From JAZDCZ01 sp046757925 (GTDB taxonomy: Bacteria > Gemmatimonadota > Gemmatimonadetes > Gemmatimonadales > GWC2-71-9), in the NCBI GenBank assembly GCA_046757925.1, contig JBHHZE010000008.1, positions 1 through 64,000 of the forward strand: a stretch of 64,000 nucleotides of DNA, read 5' to 3'. The notes beneath the pieces were generated by a model. The model ran no database searches and had not been told where the DNA came from. It saw only the letters and a list, made by a program, of their open reading frames with translations. The translations under genes were made by a program, and so were the position numbers. Positions 17,598-26,896 of this stretch are shown one piece after another. Numbering within the stretch: position 1 is the stretch's first letter; each line of letters opens with the position of its first letter.

Positions 17598-17860
17598 TTG
17601 CTAAACGTTCTGTGTAGGAGGAAAAAGACTACCAACGATCCGGCGATCCAGATGAGGTACCAGGCGAACACGAAAGGAATCCCCAGTACGAAAGGCCTTA
17701 TCGTGTTGAACGGCACGACCCCGGGGAAAGTTACGGCCAGTGCCATCGCCACGAAGTAGACCGTGGCGACCCATACTACGACGCGGTTGGATCCTTTCTT
17801 GTCCGTGGGCAGGTCGGTCTCCAGAGATCTAGGGTTGGGCAGAAGCTGAAGATGGCACAC
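17594..17860 (-). CDS. DUF3311 small membrane protein paired with the symporter
   Basis: The 88-residue protein has two membrane helices (VVWVATVYFVAMALAVTF and PFVFAWYLIWIAGSLVVFF) and matches the pattern of DUF3311 proteins, which are found next to SSS-family symporters. The 4-base overlap with the symporter suggests the two act together, perhaps as a small accessory subunit. The first 25 residues are hydrophilic, so a later start near residue 20 is possible. Confidence 0.7.
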   Translation of the reverse strand: MCHLQLLPNPRSLETDLPTDKKGSNRVVVWVATVYFVAMALAVTFPGVVPFNTIRPFVLGIPFVFAWYLIWIAGSLVVFFLLHRTFSK

Positions 17861-17881
17861 ACTGACCGACTGTCAAGGTGG

Positions 17882-18295
17882 TTACTGTACGGTGAGCTTC
17901 CCAATCATCCCGGCTGCCTCGTGGAAAATGCAGAGATACGTGTAGTCTCCAGGCACGGTGAGGACGAGCTTGAATCGATCTCCCTTGTTCATCAGGCCTG
18001 AGTCCCAGGGCTCGGCGCCGTCCGGCACGACGTTGTGCTCGGCGACTCCTGCTGCGCCGGGTCTATCTGTAGCGGTGTGGGGGAGCGAGCCCTCGTTCAC
18101 CCACACCACCGTGTCGCCCGCCGTGACAGTCGGGTGTTCCGGGATGAACTTCATATCGTCGGTCATCCGGACAGTAACCGTGTGACCGTTTGCCGGGCCC
18201 GCGTTGGAGGTTTGACCGCGAGTGGCGCCGGAAAAGACGAGGGTGCCCGCGGCCAATATTCCGAGGCCAGTTCGCGTTCTGTGGCTTGGTTTCAT
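17882..18295 (-). CDS. Exported single-domain cupredoxin
   Basis: A signal peptide (GILAAGTLVFSGATRGQ) is followed by one cupredoxin domain. The type-1 copper ligands are visible: His in LPHTATD and the C-terminal loop CIFHEAAGM supplying Cys, His and Met. It is of plastocyanin or amicyanin size (137 residues before processing) and would carry one electron in the periplasm. It lies back to back with the DUF2231-like and NDH-2 genes, separated by a 64-bp shared promoter region. Confidence 0.82.
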   Translation of the reverse strand: MKPSHRTRTGLGILAAGTLVFSGATRGQTSNAGPANGHTVTVRMTDDMKFIPEHPTVTAGDTVVWVNEGSLPHTATDRPGAAGVAEHNVVPDGAEPWDSGLMNKGDRFKLVLTVPGDYTYLCIFHEAAGMIGKLTVQ

Positions 18296-18359
18296 ATCCC
18301 CTTTGAGCCTGTGTGTCTGCCTTCAGGAACCAGACTGCCTGAAGAAAGGTTCCAGTACC

Positions 18360-18833
18360 GTGCGTGTACTACATCCGCTGTTCGTGCATCTTCATATCGC
18401 CTTCCTGCTGATGGCGTTCGTGGCCATGTTCACGTGGCTGTTTCGTGGGCTGGCAACGAGTGTCTTCGAGGACAGGATATACCGTTTTGCGCGGGCCAAC
18501 ACATGGGCGGGAGTGGTAACCGTGGCGCTGTCGATGGTGGCCGGCTTGCGGGACGCTTTCTTCGGCTCGGTAGCCCGGTTCAACGGCCCGATCGGCGGGT
18601 GGCTCTTCACCAAGACCGTATTGGCCACCCTGATGCTCGGCATATACAGCGTATTCCTTTATAAGGCGTCGAAGAAAAAGAGCTATCTGCAGGAGGATAG
18701 GGCAACGATGGCCTGGTGTCTCACGACCCAGCTCGCGGGCATTTTCCTGGTCGTGGTCATCACGGTAATAGGGACCATGATAGTCTTCTATCAGGATCGT
18801 TTGCCGAGGTTTTCGGTCCCGTTCGTATCGTGA
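18360..18833 (+). CDS. Four-helix membrane protein, DUF2231-like
   Basis: GTG 18360 is chosen because it follows GAAAGG and begins at the conserved VLHPLFVHLHIAFLLM segment. The 157-residue product has four hydrophobic segments with His residues in the first, reminiscent of DUF2231 membrane proteins and of quinone- or haem-binding four-helix bundles. The GTGA overlap with the NDH-2 gene suggests it is a membrane partner of that dehydrogenase. Direct function unknown. Confidence 0.65.
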   Translation: MRVLHPLFVHLHIAFLLMAFVAMFTWLFRGLATSVFEDRIYRFARANTWAGVVTVALSMVAGLRDAFFGSVARFNGPIGGWLFTKTVLATLMLGIYSVFLYKASKKKSYLQEDRATMAWCLTTQLAGIFLVVVITVIGTMIVFYQDRLPRFSVPFVS

Positions 18834-20080
18834 AGCCACGCCGCGCGAGGGTTGTCATTGTCGGTGGAGGATTCGGTGGGATCTACGCAGCCGCGTATCT
18901 ATCTCGATCCGAGCTGGCAGATCGCGGGCTGGAAATCACACTGATCGATCGCAAGAACTATTTCACTTTCACGCCCCTTCTCGCAGAGGTAGCGGCAGGT
19001 GCGTTGGGACGGGAGCACCTCACATATCCGTATAGGGTATTGGCCCGGCGGTACAAAACTCGCTTTGTGCAGGATGCCGCCGAGGGGCTCGATCTCGATC
19101 GATGTTTTGTGAAAACTCGGCACACCGAGATCCCCTACGATTATCTGATTCTCGCAACGGGTGCTGAGCCCCAGTACTTCGGGAATGAGACGATCAAGCA
19201 ACGCAGCCTGCCGCTGACGTCGGTGAACTGCGCCCTGGCAGTACGGGGCCAGGTGATGGGATCGCTCGAGCGCGCGGTCTACACGGAGAACGAGGCGGAG
19301 CGTCGCCGGTTGCTCACTTTTGTGGTAGCAGGTGCGGGCCCGGCAGGTGTGGAGATCGCGAGCGCCATACACAACCTCGCCGGTGAGGTGTTGGATCCCT
19401 ACTATGGGATCAGGGCTCCGGCCAAGGTGATTCTGGCGGGGGCGGATGACAGGATCCTGGCGGCATTTGACAAGGACCTTGCACGCGAGGGTCTTGCACG
19501 GTTGCGGCAGCGAGGCGTTGAGGTGCGGCTCAACACTCGGATTACGGACATTGCTGCGGGCGTAATCACCGCTCAGGGGCCCGGCGGTTACGAGCAGATC
19601 CAGGCGAGGACCCTGGTGTGGACGGCGGGCATGGCCCCGGCGCAGTGGTTGTCGCAACAGGAGCTGTCCACCGAGCGAGGATCGCTCAAGATCGATCCAT
19701 TTCTACGGGTGGAAGGTTGTGAGAACGTGTTTGCGATCGGAGATGCAACCATGCTGAGGGATGAACGAAGTGGACAGCCCTATCCCAGGGTTGCACCCAT
19801 CGCGATCAGTCAGGGAGTACGGGCCGCTGCGAACATTGAGAACAATGTGCTCGGCCGATCGCTCGAACCATATCAGGCCCATCATGCCGGTAAGATCGTT
19901 TCGTTGGGTGGCGGTGTCGCGCTCGTAGATATTCTTGGGATCCAGGTTAGGGGCATCGTGGCTTGGTGGATCTACCGCTTGGCATATCTGCTCAAGTTGG
20001 TTGGTACCAAGAACAAGATCAGGGTGCTGGTGACCCTCATACTCAACAGGATCTTCGAGCCGGATCTGTCCTACGAGTGA
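18830..20080 (+). CDS. ndh: Type II NADH dehydrogenase (NDH-2)
   Basis: GTG 18830 overlaps the previous stop, giving 416 residues. There are two dinucleotide-binding motifs, VVIVGGGFGGIYAAAY for FAD at the N terminus and FVVAGAGPAGVEIASAI for NADH near residue 165. FAIGDATML is the conserved C-terminal FAD segment. The last 45 residues (WWIYRLAYLLKLVG, then LNRIF) match the amphipathic membrane-binding tail of NDH-2. It passes electrons from NADH to quinone without pumping protons. Its 3' end overlaps the convergent kinase gene by 10 bases. Confidence 0.88.
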   Translation: MKPRRARVVIVGGGFGGIYAAAYLSRSELADRGLEITLIDRKNYFTFTPLLAEVAAGALGREHLTYPYRVLARRYKTRFVQDAAEGLDLDRCFVKTRHTEIPYDYLILATGAEPQYFGNETIKQRSLPLTSVNCALAVRGQVMGSLERAVYTENEAERRRLLTFVVAGAGPAGVEIASAIHNLAGEVLDPYYGIRAPAKVILAGADDRILAAFDKDLAREGLARLRQRGVEVRLNTRITDIAAGVITAQGPGGYEQIQARTLVWTAGMAPAQWLSQQELSTERGSLKIDPFLRVEGCENVFAIGDATMLRDERSGQPYPRVAPIAISQGVRAAANIENNVLGRSLEPYQAHHAGKIVSLGGGVALVDILGIQVRGIVAWWIYRLAYLLKLVGTKNKIRVLVTLILNRIFEPDLSYE

Positions 20081-22428
20081 GTCGGGGCGAGCGCCTCGTC
20101 GGGATGAAGACCGAGGCATCTCACCTGCTCTCGGAAGCGAGGTTGCTTGCGCAGCCTATCCCACGCAGGATCGACCTCTATGAACGACATCCAAGCAGCC
20201 CTTTCACTACATGCTCTCTCGATCCACTCGAGCGCGGGGTCCGGTCTGCCGCTCCAAGCGTAGACAAGTGCGATGTCGCGGGGGGAGACGTAGTGGTCGC
20301 CCGATCTTCGGTCCCTGAGGAGTTCTTCCAAGATCTTGTCGACCTCGTCGCGGCATCCGGCATCGCCGTACGCACATGCCAGAGCGGCGGTGCGTCCGGG
20401 TAGGGGGCCAGCCAGGCCGTTGGCTGTCTCGAACGCTTGAATGGCTTCGTCGACGCGACCGGTCACCAGGCAATTCCAGCCTAGGCATACGTGTGCCGGT
20501 GCGAAATTGTAGTCGAGTTCGAATGTCTTGCCGAGCTGCTCAATGGATTCATCGAACCGCCGAGCCCAATACAACTGCCATGCGAGATTGGTGTTGACGT
20601 TGAGCGAAACCGGCTCTAGTTCGACAGCACGGCGGGAGCGGCGTATGGCTTCGTCGTGTTCTCCGCGCACCGCGAGATAGTAGCCGTACTTGATGTTTGG
20701 CTCCTGTATACGTGTGGCGTTTGCACGGGCGCATGTGAATTCGGCGGCGCCCGCTTCCCAATCCCACTCGCGCCACGTGTAGACGCTGGCCAGGGTAGCA
20801 TGGGCATCACAAAGTGATCCGTCGATTTCGAGTGCACGTTCTGCCGCCTCCTTGGCGCACTCGAACGCCTCTGCAGAGGGTGGGGAACCCTGCCCAGTGC
20901 CTGCGATGAAATAGGCATTTGCCAATCCGGCATGGGCCCAGGCGAACTGGGGATCGAGTTCGATCGCTTCTTCGAAACACTGCATGGCCTTTTGGCTGGA
21001 AGCTGGCGTGAACTTGTTCCAGTAGTACATACCTTTGAGATAGAGGTTGTACGCCTCGACGTTATCCGTTGGCTTTCGGTTGACGCGTGCCTGTTCTGTG
21101 GGCGTGAACTTGGCTTCGAGCGCTCGCGCGATCTGTTTGGCCACATCACTTTGGATCTCGAAGATATCAGTCAGGTCGCGATCGTAAGTTTCCGACCAGA
21201 GGTGGGCATCCGTTCGTACGTCGATGAGCTGTGCAACAATTCGCACGCGATTCTCGGCTCGGCGAACGCTGCCCTCCAGTATCGCCGCAACGCCGAGCTC
21301 GTTTCCTATCTCTCTCAAGTGCTTGTCCGTATGCTTGTACGGCATCACGGAAGTTCGGGACGTCAATCTCAGGTCGCCGATTCTCGACAGCTGGGCGATG
21401 ATATCGTCTGTAATGCCATCGCTGAAGTACTCGTTCTCAGGATCGAGGCTCATGTTGGTGAATGGAAGCACTGCTATGGACTTTTCGTCCGGCTCGAGCG
21501 AAGCCTTCGACTCATTGCGAACACCGTCGGGTCGAGATTGCAGATCAGGTTCACGTCGTATCTGAAGGGCAACACGTGGATGGGCGTGGGCTAGGGCCTC
21601 CGAGAAATCGTCTATTGTCGGGAATCTCTCATCTGGATCCCACGCTGTTGCCTTTGCCAAGATTGCGGCTACCTCTTCGGTGACGGTGTGCTCTCCATCG
21701 GCCGTGTCGAGGGGATCGGCCGTCCCGGCATCGGACGCGGAGGTCGGTGTCTTGCCGTAGATCATCTCGTGCAGCACGCAGCCCAGACTGTAGAGATCGC
21801 TTCTACCGTCCACCTTGCGCGCTCCCGATGCCTGTTCCGGGCTCATGTAGCCGGGCGTGCCGATAGGGTGTCCAGCGATGGTGAGGTTGTCGCTGCATGC
21901 CTCGTATAGCGCACGCGCGATACCGAAGTCGGTAACGAGTGCGTGGCCTCCGGAGAACAGAACGTTCTCGGGTTTGACGTCTCGATGCACAATTCCGGTG
22001 TTATGGGCGTGACCCAGCGCTTCGGCAATATCCTGCGCAATACTGATCGCTTCGGGGGGGGCGATGGGATCTCCTTTGATGAGACGCGCTCGGAGTGAAA
22101 GGCCCGAAATGAAGGGCATCACGTAATACAGGAGGCCGGCGACCTCACCGGTGACGAAAATAGGCACTATGTGTGGGTGTGTGAGGGCGGAGGCTATTTC
22201 CACCTCTCGGAGGAAGCGCTCCCGGCTCACCCTATCTGAGAGAGTCGGATCCAGGACCTTGATCGCCACCTTCCTCGTTGGATGGAGTTCCTCTGCGAGG
22301 AACACGGTGGACATACCCCCCTGGCCGATCAAGCCCCTCAAGATATAGCGGCCTGAAAGCCCGTCTCTCAGGATTGCCAGTAGTTCGTCTGAAGCCACTT
22401 GGGATCTCCGGTAGTCTTCCTCTTTCAA
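20071..22428 (-). CDS. Ser/Thr protein kinase with TolB-like domain and TPR repeats
   Basis: Residues 20-280 form a Hanks-type kinase: glycine loop GQGGMSTVFLA, catalytic HRDVKPENV, and DFGIAR. Residues about 320-460 form the TolB/adenylate-cyclase-associated domain (KSIAVLPFTNMSLDPENEYFSDG), and residues 470-760 carry several TPRs (YLKGMYYWNKF, AWAHAGLANAYF, AHVCLGWNC). No membrane helix is visible between them. This domain order is common in Gemmatimonadota and Acidobacteria. The target is unknown. Confidence 0.85.
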   Translation of the reverse strand: MKEEDYRRSQVASDELLAILRDGLSGRYILRGLIGQGGMSTVFLAEELHPTRKVAIKVLDPTLSDRVSRERFLREVEIASALTHPHIVPIFVTGEVAGLLYYVMPFISGLSLRARLIKGDPIAPPEAISIAQDIAEALGHAHNTGIVHRDVKPENVLFSGGHALVTDFGIARALYEACSDNLTIAGHPIGTPGYMSPEQASGARKVDGRSDLYSLGCVLHEMIYGKTPTSASDAGTADPLDTADGEHTVTEEVAAILAKATAWDPDERFPTIDDFSEALAHAHPRVALQIRREPDLQSRPDGVRNESKASLEPDEKSIAVLPFTNMSLDPENEYFSDGITDDIIAQLSRIGDLRLTSRTSVMPYKHTDKHLREIGNELGVAAILEGSVRRAENRVRIVAQLIDVRTDAHLWSETYDRDLTDIFEIQSDVAKQIARALEAKFTPTEQARVNRKPTDNVEAYNLYLKGMYYWNKFTPASSQKAMQCFEEAIELDPQFAWAHAGLANAYFIAGTGQGSPPSAEAFECAKEAAERALEIDGSLCDAHATLASVYTWREWDWEAGAAEFTCARANATRIQEPNIKYGYYLAVRGEHDEAIRRSRRAVELEPVSLNVNTNLAWQLYWARRFDESIEQLGKTFELDYNFAPAHVCLGWNCLVTGRVDEAIQAFETANGLAGPLPGRTAALACAYGDAGCRDEVDKILEELLRDRRSGDHYVSPRDIALVYAWSGRPDPALEWIERACSERAAWMSFIEVDPAWDRLRKQPRFREQVRCLGLHPDEALAPTHS

Positions 22429-22772
22429 CGGTCCCCGTCATTGCGGGGTTCCCGGCAATGTGCCGTAGGTGGCTGAAAGATTGGAACTTAGCGTTACCGC
22501 GGAGAAGAGATCACACTCACCTTAATAAAAAAATCACGGTTTCTTCACCGTTGGATGACAACCTGTGACTGTCGGGTGCACCAGGAGTGGGCAACGGTGG
22601 AAAGCCTTCCTCGCGTGCGGGGCCTGCCGTCTGATTCCATCGGGCGGCCACAAACGATCCGTAGTACGAATTTGAGAACCCGAATAGCCCAGTTTGAGGC
22701 TCTCGGCTCGAGCCCGTTGGAGGTCGAGATGGTCAACCGCCTCGGTGCGACAGGTGGCTTGCAGAGGCATGG
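22429..22772. other. Divergent intergenic region between the kinase and cytochrome oxidase genes
   Basis: This 344-bp spacer holds no convincing gene. On the minus strand, a hairpin ACGGT/ACCGT (22536-22551) is followed by seven T, resembling an intrinsic terminator upstream of the kinase gene although no gene precedes it on that strand. The same bases on the plus strand form the 11-bp direct repeats listed separately, so the terminator look may be chance. Bases 22560-22770 have no clear content. Confidence 0.4.
22522..22548 (+). promoter_or_regulatory. 11-bp direct repeats (Pho-box-like) upstream of the aa3 oxidase operon
   Basis: TTAAT (22522), ATCAC (22533) and TTCAC (22544) recur at exactly 11-bp spacing about 225 bp before ctaC. 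The same arrangement occurs ahead of five other transcription units in the window. One-turn-spaced repeats of this type are bound by OmpR/PhoB-family regulators. Confidence 0.45.
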
Positions 22773-23600
22773 GTGATGAGTAATTCCAAACAAACTCCAG
22801 AGATAGTGGCGCTGATTCTCCTTTTTCTCGGAATCACGGTCATGACCATCGTCGGATTCGCCTCTAGGAGCTGGATGCCCGAGGTGGCTTCGGAACACGG
22901 GGTCGGAGTGGACGGCGTGATTCACTATCTGCTAATCAGTACGGGGACGGTTCTGGTGATCGGAACGTTAGCAATGGTCTGGTTTCTGTGGCGCTACGGA
23001 CGCGGTAAGCCGACAGAGTCTCCGAAGACTAGTGTCAGAACGGAACGATGGTGGACGCTGGTGCCCGTCCTGGGGATGGCATTGATAGCCGAGGCGGGGG
23101 TGTTCGTTAAGGGGTTGCCGGTCTGGGAGCAAGTATATGGGGAGGCGCCTGCCGATGCTCTCGTTATTGAGGTGACAGCTCAGCAGTTCGAGTGGATCGT
23201 GCGTTACCCCGGCGACGATGGTGAGTTCGGGCGTGTCGATCCACACCTCGTTCATCAAACGGCCAACCCGGCGGGCATCGATCGGTCTGATCCGGTCGCA
23301 CAGGACGACATCGTGGTGCGTAACCAGGTACACATTCCCGTTGGTCGGACAATTTTCCTGCGGCTGCGTTCGCGAGACGTGTTGCACAGTTTTTCGGTCG
23401 CAGCGTTTCGCGTCAAGCAAGATATCGTTCCCGGAATAATTGGGAGTACGAAGTTTGTGGCGACTCGCCCGGGGGAATATGAGATAGCGTGCGCGGAACT
23501 CTGCGGCATGGGTCACTACCGCATGCGAGGCACGGTAGTAGTGCACGCAGCCGACGATTATCAATCGTGGATACATAGCCAGCCGGGATGGTTGCAATGA
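22773..23600 (+). CDS. ctaC: Cytochrome c oxidase subunit II with CuA site
   Basis: Two N-terminal membrane helices (IVALILLFLGITVMTIV and LISTGTVLVIGTLAMVWFLW) are followed by a periplasmic cupredoxin domain. The CuA centre is complete: His in DVLHSFSV and the loop CAELCGMGHYRM supplying two Cys, His and Met. No cytochrome c domain is fused to it, so it takes electrons from a separate carrier such as a small cytochrome or cupredoxin. ATGA overlap with ctaD. Confidence 0.93.
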   Translation: MMSNSKQTPEIVALILLFLGITVMTIVGFASRSWMPEVASEHGVGVDGVIHYLLISTGTVLVIGTLAMVWFLWRYGRGKPTESPKTSVRTERWWTLVPVLGMALIAEAGVFVKGLPVWEQVYGEAPADALVIEVTAQQFEWIVRYPGDDGEFGRVDPHLVHQTANPAGIDRSDPVAQDDIVVRNQVHIPVGRTIFLRLRSRDVLHSFSVAAFRVKQDIVPGIIGSTKFVATRPGEYEIACAELCGMGHYRMRGTVVVHAADDYQSWIHSQPGWLQ

Positions 23601-25354
23601 GCAATGCACATGCTGAACAGAGCTTTCTGAGAAAGTACGTCTTCAGCACGGACCACAAGACGATCGGCAAGCAGTACTTGCTGACCGCGATATTCATGAG
23701 CCTGTTTGCCGTAGCGTGGTCGGTGTTGATACGCATACAGATTGCATGGCCGGATGCTACGTGGCCCATCTTGGGCAAGTTCTTTCCCGGCCTCTACGAT
23801 AGCGGTGTCCTATTGCCGGAGCGCTACCTGAGTTTAGTTACCATGCATGGGACGTTGATGGTCTTTTTTGTCATCTCGCTCGCACTGGTCAGCGGTATTG
23901 GGAACTTCATCATCCCATTGCACGTGGGCGCTCGCGATATGGCGTATCCGTTTCTGAACATGCTGTCGTACTGGACGATCGTACCGGCGTGCATTCTCAT
24001 GCTCGCCTCGTTTTTTGTCCCCGAGGGGGCCGCGGCCGCCGGCTGGACCGCCTACCCCCCACTGTCCGCGTTGCCTCAAGCGGTTCCAGGCTCGGGGCTC
24101 GGACAGTCGATCTGGCTCCTGGCCATGGCACTCTTCATCGCCTCCTTCACCATGGGAGGTCTCAACTTCGTAACTACGATACTGAACCTGAGGACCCGCG
24201 GGATGTCCATGTTCCGTATGCCGATGACCATCTGGACGATGTTCATTGCGTCGGTCCTGGGGCTGCTTTCTTTTCCCGCACTCACCGCGGCCGCCATAAT
24301 GCTGCTCCTCGACAGGCACGGCGGCACGAGTTTCTTCCTCCCGCAGGGACTGTTGCTCGGCGGACAGGTGCTGTCACACGAGGGCGGTACGCCGCTGTTG
24401 TTTCAGCACTTGTTCTGGTTTTTGGGGCACCCCGAAGTATACGTGTTGGTACTTCCGGCCCTGGGGATCGCGTTCGACGTTGTGGCGACTTTTGGCCGCC
24501 GCCCGGTCTTCGGATACCGTACGTCAGTCTGGGCGCTCCTCGTGATCGCGGTGCTCAGCATGATCGTGTGGGGCCATCATATGTTCACCAGCGGGATGAA
24601 CCCGTACTTGGGTGAATACTTCTCCATCGTGACGGTGATGATCACGGTGCCGTTTGCGGTTCTCGGCATGAATCTGATAGCGAGCCTCTGGCGGGCGCAG
24701 ATACGTCTCAGGGTGCCGATGCTCTTTGCGCTGGGGATCGTGGCATCCGTGGGTATAGGCGGTCTGGGAGGCCTCTGGCTCGGCACCGCCACGTCGGACA
24801 TGTACCTGCACGACTCCTACTTCGTAGTCGGCCACTTCCACTTCATGATTGGAGTCGTCACGTCGTTCGGAATCTTTGCGGCGGTCTACTACTGGTTCCC
24901 CAAGATGTTCGGTGGGTTCATGAACGAAACGCTCGGCAAGCTCCACTTCTGGCTCACCACGCTTACGGTGTTTCCTGCATTCGTATCGATGCACTACCTG
25001 GGACTCGGTGGACATCTGCGTCGAGTGTACGATCCAACGGCATATGAGTATGTAGTACCGTTGCAGTGGTTGAACGTGGTTATCAGTGGTCTGCTGTTCG
25101 TGGCAGCAGCCGCGCAGGCGATTTTCTTGGTGAACTTCTTCTGGAGCATTTTCCGTAAGAAGGAAGCCGACGAGAATCCGTGGGAGAGCGCGACACTTGA
25201 GTGGACGGCTGCCTCGCCGCCGCCGCATCTCAACTGGCAGGAACTTCCGGTGGTCTATCGCGGGCCGTACGAGTACCGGACAGACGGCTTGCCAGAGGGA
25301 TACGCGCCGCAGACGCTTCCGGCCCGAGCTCAGACAGCCGAGGCGGCTCGATGA
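23597..25354 (+). CDS. ctaD: Cytochrome c oxidase subunit I
   Basis: ATG 23597 lies in the ATGA overlap with ctaC; ATG 23588 is an alternative. The twelve-helix core carries the haem a ligand in VTMHGTLMVFF, the CuB region WFLGHPEVYVLVLPALG with its Glu, the HH pair in WGHHMFTSGM and the haem a3/a ligands in VVGHFHFMIG. GHPEV marks an A1-type oxidase. It reduces O2 to water and pumps protons. Confidence 0.95.
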   Translation: MSNAHAEQSFLRKYVFSTDHKTIGKQYLLTAIFMSLFAVAWSVLIRIQIAWPDATWPILGKFFPGLYDSGVLLPERYLSLVTMHGTLMVFFVISLALVSGIGNFIIPLHVGARDMAYPFLNMLSYWTIVPACILMLASFFVPEGAAAAGWTAYPPLSALPQAVPGSGLGQSIWLLAMALFIASFTMGGLNFVTTILNLRTRGMSMFRMPMTIWTMFIASVLGLLSFPALTAAAIMLLLDRHGGTSFFLPQGLLLGGQVLSHEGGTPLLFQHLFWFLGHPEVYVLVLPALGIAFDVVATFGRRPVFGYRTSVWALLVIAVLSMIVWGHHMFTSGMNPYLGEYFSIVTVMITVPFAVLGMNLIASLWRAQIRLRVPMLFALGIVASVGIGGLGGLWLGTATSDMYLHDSYFVVGHFHFMIGVVTSFGIFAAVYYWFPKMFGGFMNETLGKLHFWLTTLTVFPAFVSMHYLGLGGHLRRVYDPTAYEYVVPLQWLNVVISGLLFVAAAAQAIFLVNFFWSIFRKKEADENPWESATLEWTAASPPPHLNWQELPVVYRGPYEYRTDGLPEGYAPQTLPARAQTAEAAR

Positions 25355-25953
25355 CACCCGTCGCACATTCTGGAGCGGGAACGGTGGACTTGCCGGGCCC
25401 GGGCGACGACGGTGGTCGGCGTGAAGGGCCCTATCCTGTCGGGTTGATGGGAGTCCTGGCCACAGTCTCCATGTTGTTTGCGGCCTTCACTGCAGCGTTA
25501 CTGGTGCGGCGGACTGGGACCGATTGGGCCAGTGTCGATCTGCCCGCGATTTTGTGGGCCAACACGGTGGTCCTGGCGCTATCGAGCCTCGCCGTTGAGA
25601 TGGCTCGTGCAGCTGCGCGTCGTGAAGAGTCCCGCGCGGCGGCCGTGAGGCTGAGAATGGCGTGGGTGTTGGGGCTGGTGTTCCTCGCCGGGCAAATAGT
25701 AGCGTGGCGCATACTGGCTGGCCAAAACGTGTTCTTACCGACCAGCCCCCATGCGGCGTTTTTCTACATGCTTTCGGCCGTCCATGGACTGCATGTTGTG
25801 GGCGGGTTGGCAGCGCTCGCGTGCACTGCGCATCGCGCCGCTAGCGGGGCCTACACCGGGTTTCGGCATGGCGGCATGACTCACGCAGCGATCTATTGGC
25901 ATTTTGTCGGCGGAGTGTGGACGTATCTTCTCGTCTTGCTCTTAGCATTGTGA
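25351..25953 (+). CDS. Cytochrome oxidase subunit III-like protein (first of two)
   Basis: ATG 25351 is in the ATGA overlap with ctaD, giving 200 residues with five hydrophobic segments. FYMLSAVHGLHVVGGLAAL and IYWHFVGGVWTYLLVL are the conserved subunit III motifs. It is shorter than the seven-helix form and is followed at once by a second subunit III, so the pair may have divided roles, or one may be a regulatory paralogue. Confidence 0.85.
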   Translation: MTPVAHSGAGTVDLPGPGDDGGRREGPYPVGLMGVLATVSMLFAAFTAALLVRRTGTDWASVDLPAILWANTVVLALSSLAVEMARAAARREESRAAAVRLRMAWVLGLVFLAGQIVAWRILAGQNVFLPTSPHAAFFYMLSAVHGLHVVGGLAALACTAHRAASGAYTGFRHGGMTHAAIYWHFVGGVWTYLLVLLLAL

Positions 25954-26573
25954 AGAGGCTTGCGATGACCTCAGGAATGACAGAGGCAAACGTTGATTGG
26001 GGAGGCGGCGTATCTCCCTTCAGTGTGTCGTGGCAGAAGTTGATGATGTGGTTCTTCCTCGTAACTGACGCACTGCTATTTGCCGGCTTCCTTGCAGCAT
26101 ACGGCTTCGAGCGGCTGGCGAGTCCGGCGTGGCCGGAGCAAAGCGAAGTGTTTACGATGGTCCTGATAGGTGTGATGACCTTCGTGCTGATCACTTCGAG
26201 CGCCACCATGGCAACTGCGGTGGGTAGTGCACATCGGGGCGACCTCAAGACCGCCGCGCGATTCATACTGTTTACGGCTATCGGTGGTTTGCTGTTTCTC
26301 AGCATGCAGGCCTACGAATGGACCAATCTGATTCGCGAGGGAGCGAGGCTCACGGAGAATCCGTGGGGCCCTACGGCGTTCTCCGCATTCTTTTTCATGA
26401 TCACCGGGTTGCATGGGACGCACGTGCTGATAGGCGTGATCGTTCTCTCAGTCCTGGCTGCGCGGGTCAAGGCCGGGCATACTGCTGGTACGGGAGTTGA
26501 GTTGGCGGGACTCTATTGGCATTTCGTGGATCTAGTGTGGGTTTTCATATTCACCTTCTTTTACCTCATCTAG
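25950..26573 (+). CDS. ctaE: Cytochrome oxidase subunit III (second of two)
   Basis: GTG 25950 overlaps the previous stop (GTGA); ATG 25965 is also possible. The 207-residue protein has five membrane segments with FFMITGLHGTHVLIGVIVL and LYWHFVDLVWVFIFTFFYLI, the typical subunit III end. It is the more canonical of the two copies. It probably stabilises subunit I and guides O2. Confidence 0.88.
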   Translation: MKRLAMTSGMTEANVDWGGGVSPFSVSWQKLMMWFFLVTDALLFAGFLAAYGFERLASPAWPEQSEVFTMVLIGVMTFVLITSSATMATAVGSAHRGDLKTAARFILFTAIGGLLFLSMQAYEWTNLIREGARLTENPWGPTAFSAFFFMITGLHGTHVLIGVIVLSVLAARVKAGHTAGTGVELAGLYWHFVDLVWVFIFTFFYLI

Positions 26574-26582
26574 AGAGGAATC

Positions 26583-26879
26583 ATGGAGCACGGTGCATCG
26601 TCTCGAACCTATTGGGGAATCTGGCTTGTCCTGCTCGTATTGACTCTGTTCATGCTCCTGATCGAGGAGGCTTCGCTTCCCGGCGTCATAACGATCCTCT
26701 TTTTGGTCGGCGCTATGCTAACTAAGGCCGGCCTCATAGGTGGCTGGTTCATGCATCTGAGGTTCGAGCGGGCGGCGCTCGTGGTGTGTGTCGTGATCGG
26801 CACCCTGGCCACTGCGCTTGCGTTGTTTGTGCTCATTGCGCCTGACGGCGTCTCAATGTTGAGGTTGGCGCCGAAATAG
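26583..26879 (+). CDS. Prokaryotic cytochrome oxidase subunit IV
   Basis: The 98-residue protein has three membrane helices (WGIWLVLLVLTLFMLLIE, ILFLVGAMLTKAGLIGGWFMH and VVCVVIGTLATALALFVLI) with the KAGLIGGWFMHLRFE motif of the COX4_pro/CyoD family. It follows ctaE by 9 bp with an AGAGGAA ribosome site and completes the oxidase operon. Confidence 0.85.
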   Translation: MEHGASSRTYWGIWLVLLVLTLFMLLIEEASLPGVITILFLVGAMLTKAGLIGGWFMHLRFERAALVVCVVIGTLATALALFVLIAPDGVSMLRLAPK

Positions 26880-26896
26880 TGCCGCCGTAGTAGCGG

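Noticed and set aside
22560..22770. Possible tRNA or degraded gene in the spacer before ctaC
   Set aside because: A CTCGAGCCC segment looks like a T-arm, but no cloverleaf with acceptor and anticodon stems could be drawn.
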